The notes beneath the pieces were generated by a model, which did no database searches, was not told the DNA's origin, and saw only the letters and a program-made list of their open reading frames with translations. From contig USCC01000093.1 in assembly GCA_900553035.1 (NCBI GenBank), positions 1 through 8,191 on the forward strand: 8,191 bases of DNA, given 5' to 3'. The position numbers were made by a program, and so were the translations under genes. This document shows, piece by piece, positions 7,425-8,191 of the stretch. The stretch is from an uncultured Rhodospirillaceae bacterium (GTDB lineage: Bacteria > Pseudomonadota > Alphaproteobacteria > CAAGCB01 > CAG-977). How positions within the stretch are numbered: the stretch's first letter is position 1; every line of letters starts with the position of its first letter.

Positions 7425-8191
7425 CTATTTCACGACGATGTATTTTTCGCATTCGGTTCCGTAAATGGACCCCATGCGGCAGGATTTGACCTTCACCTGC
7501 GGTTTCGAATTCAGTGCCGGACACGTATCCGTGTAAAGCGCCAGCCCCGTGACTTCGGATGCTTTCGGTTTGATGTTGGTGAAAACCTTTTCCGTCGTAT
7601 AGCCGGGCCAGGAAAATTCCATCGACAGGCGTTCGATTTCCGTATCGGTGCGGTTCTGCAGAACACGCTTCAGCGTACAGTACGTGAAACGCCCGACCTT
7701 ATCCACCTTGAAATCCGTGACGTACACCCATATTTCGCCTTTGGGTTTCGGAAGGTTTGACCCCTGTGCGGATCCCTGAGCCGCGCCGTCGGGATCGCCC
7801 TGTGCCGAGCCCTGAAGGGCTCCCTGGGCAGCCCCCTGCGCACCGACCGGCCGGCGCTGATACGCGCTCCCCGGAACGGCGGTTTCCGGCTGTGCCGCCG
7901 CGCTTCCCTGTGTTCCGGCATCATTGGATCCCGAAGTGAAAGCACCGAAGGACGGCAGGTCTTCCTCGCCCGAATCTTCCAGCGGTTTGGGCCGCGGGCG
8001 GTAAACGTTGGGTCGCGGCCGTGCGGCAGCCGGCTGTGCCGCGGGCTGAGCCGGGACTGCGGCAGTGGGACGGGCTCCTGCCGCAGGTTGAGCTGCGGCG
8101 GGCTGCGCCGTTTTCGGCCTGCTTCTGGTGCTGATCCGGAGCCTGGGCATCCGGTTTTCCGGCTTTCTGCTGCTGGGGCTGGCGGCGCTCC
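7425..8191 (-). CDS. Unrecognised Pro/Ala/Gln-rich protein with C-terminal four-Cys domain, 5' partial
   Basis: I do not recognise this family. The frame is open to the right window edge. Numbering is from the Met at 8150, which need not be the true start. Residues 15-46 are Ala/Pro/Gln-rich, then come basic PRPKP and acidic DSGEEDLP stretches, seven Gly-ending tetrapeptides (103-130), and a compact domain (about 138-241) beginning KGEIWVYVTDF. That domain looks beta-rich and carries Cys158, Cys210, Cys224 and Cys234, enough for two disulfides if periplasmic. Its pattern LKRVLQNRTDTEIERLSMEFSW recalls small beta-sandwich domains in exported proteins; this is only an impression. The disordered linker plus Cys domain suggests a membrane- or envelope-tethered protein whose anchor lies beyond the edge. 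It precedes slt by 27 bp on the same strand, so a cell-wall role is possible. Upstream of about 8110 another frame has more typical codons, so a frameshift or sequence error may be present. Confidence 0.7.
   Translation of the reverse strand, partial: SAASPSSRKPENRMPRLRISTRSRPKTAQPAAAQPAAGARPTAAVPAQPAAQPAAARPRPNVYRPRPKPLEDSGEEDLPSFGAFTSGSNDAGTQGSAAAQPETAVPGSAYQRRPVGAQGAAQGALQGSAQGDPDGAAQGSAQGSNLPKPKGEIWVYVTDFKVDKVGRFTYCTLKRVLQNRTDTEIERLSMEFSWPGYTTEKVFTNIKPKASEVTGLALYTDTCPALNSKPQVKVKSCRMGSIYGTECEKYIVVK
7761..7844 (-). repeat. Tetrapeptide coding repeat, seven units ending in Gly
   Basis: Read on the minus strand, these 84 bp encode seven consecutive four-residue units: GAQG, AAQG, ALQG, SAQG, DPDG, AAQG and SAQG. 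The unit is 12 bp and the DNA copies have drifted (CAG and CAA-type Gln context, varied Gly codons), so it is an old degenerate repeat rather than a fresh tandem expansion. It forms a flexible Gly/Ala/Gln linker just before the C-terminal Cys domain. Confidence 0.8.
8013..8108 (-). repeat. Ala/Pro/Gln-rich low-complexity coding segment
   Basis: The minus strand encodes about 32 residues made almost only of Ala, Pro and Gln with a few Arg, with recurring AQPAA blocks (for example QPAAAQPAAGA and PAQPAAQPAAA). Such segments are usually extended, disordered linkers that span the periplasm or cell wall. The repetitive DNA would also make this place prone to slippage or assembly error. Confidence 0.75.

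Noticed and set aside
5502..7760. Long plus-strand open frames (5502-6398 and 6561-7760) opposite slt
   Set aside because: They are antisense to the strongly supported transglycosylase; the translations are rich in Arg, His, Phe and Gln with no family pattern.
1..8191. Search for CRISPR arrays, tRNA, rRNA, insertion sequences, prophage or defence genes
   Set aside because: No spaced direct repeats, cloverleaf-like tRNA, transposase motifs or phage or defence signatures were found by eye on either strand.

Overview
The window looks like chromosomal DNA of a Gram-negative bacterium. It encodes a bifunctional class A penicillin-binding protein and an exported Slt70-type lytic transglycosylase. 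Codon choice is rich in C/G at third positions (GCC, GGC, GTC, CGC) and the short intergenic stretches are AT-rich. A proteobacterium, probably an alphaproteobacterium, is my best guess, from the general look of the PBP, Slt and transporter sequences. This is inference; there is no rRNA or other marker gene here.

Left part (1-3380, + strand): the 3' two-thirds or more of a GH13 alpha-amylase-superfamily enzyme with an unusual C-terminal extension of about 300 residues. Three bases later begins a 12-helix transporter that resembles the nucleotide-transporter (NTT/TLC)-like branch of the MFS. The pair looks translationally coupled, suggesting that alpha-glucan or oligoglucoside processing is tied to transport. 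It ends at a strong hairpin flanked by A and T runs, able to stop transcription from both sides.

Middle (3394-5677): a small ribbon-helix-helix protein with a CxxC pair on the minus strand. It diverges, across a 133-bp AT-rich intergenic region, from a 644-residue class A PBP on the plus strand. The PBP has both the glycosyltransferase and transpeptidase motif sets intact.

Right part (5613-8191, - strand): an operon-like pair. The upstream member, cut by the window edge, is an unrecognised Pro/Ala/Gln-rich protein with a tetrapeptide repeat and a C-terminal four-cysteine domain. The downstream member is a soluble lytic murein transglycosylase (Slt). The Slt gene converges on the PBP gene and their 3' coding ends overlap by 65 bp, so a peptidoglycan synthase and a peptidoglycan-cleaving enzyme are locked tail to tail.

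No tRNA, rRNA, CRISPR array, insertion sequence or phage gene was seen. The window is mostly ordinary housekeeping and metabolic DNA, and I found no convincing new defence or mobile system. The points worth a second look are the GH13/NTT-like pair, the Cys-bearing RHH protein beside the PBP, the overlapping cell-wall genes, and a possible frameshift near 8095-8120 in the partial gene at the right edge.
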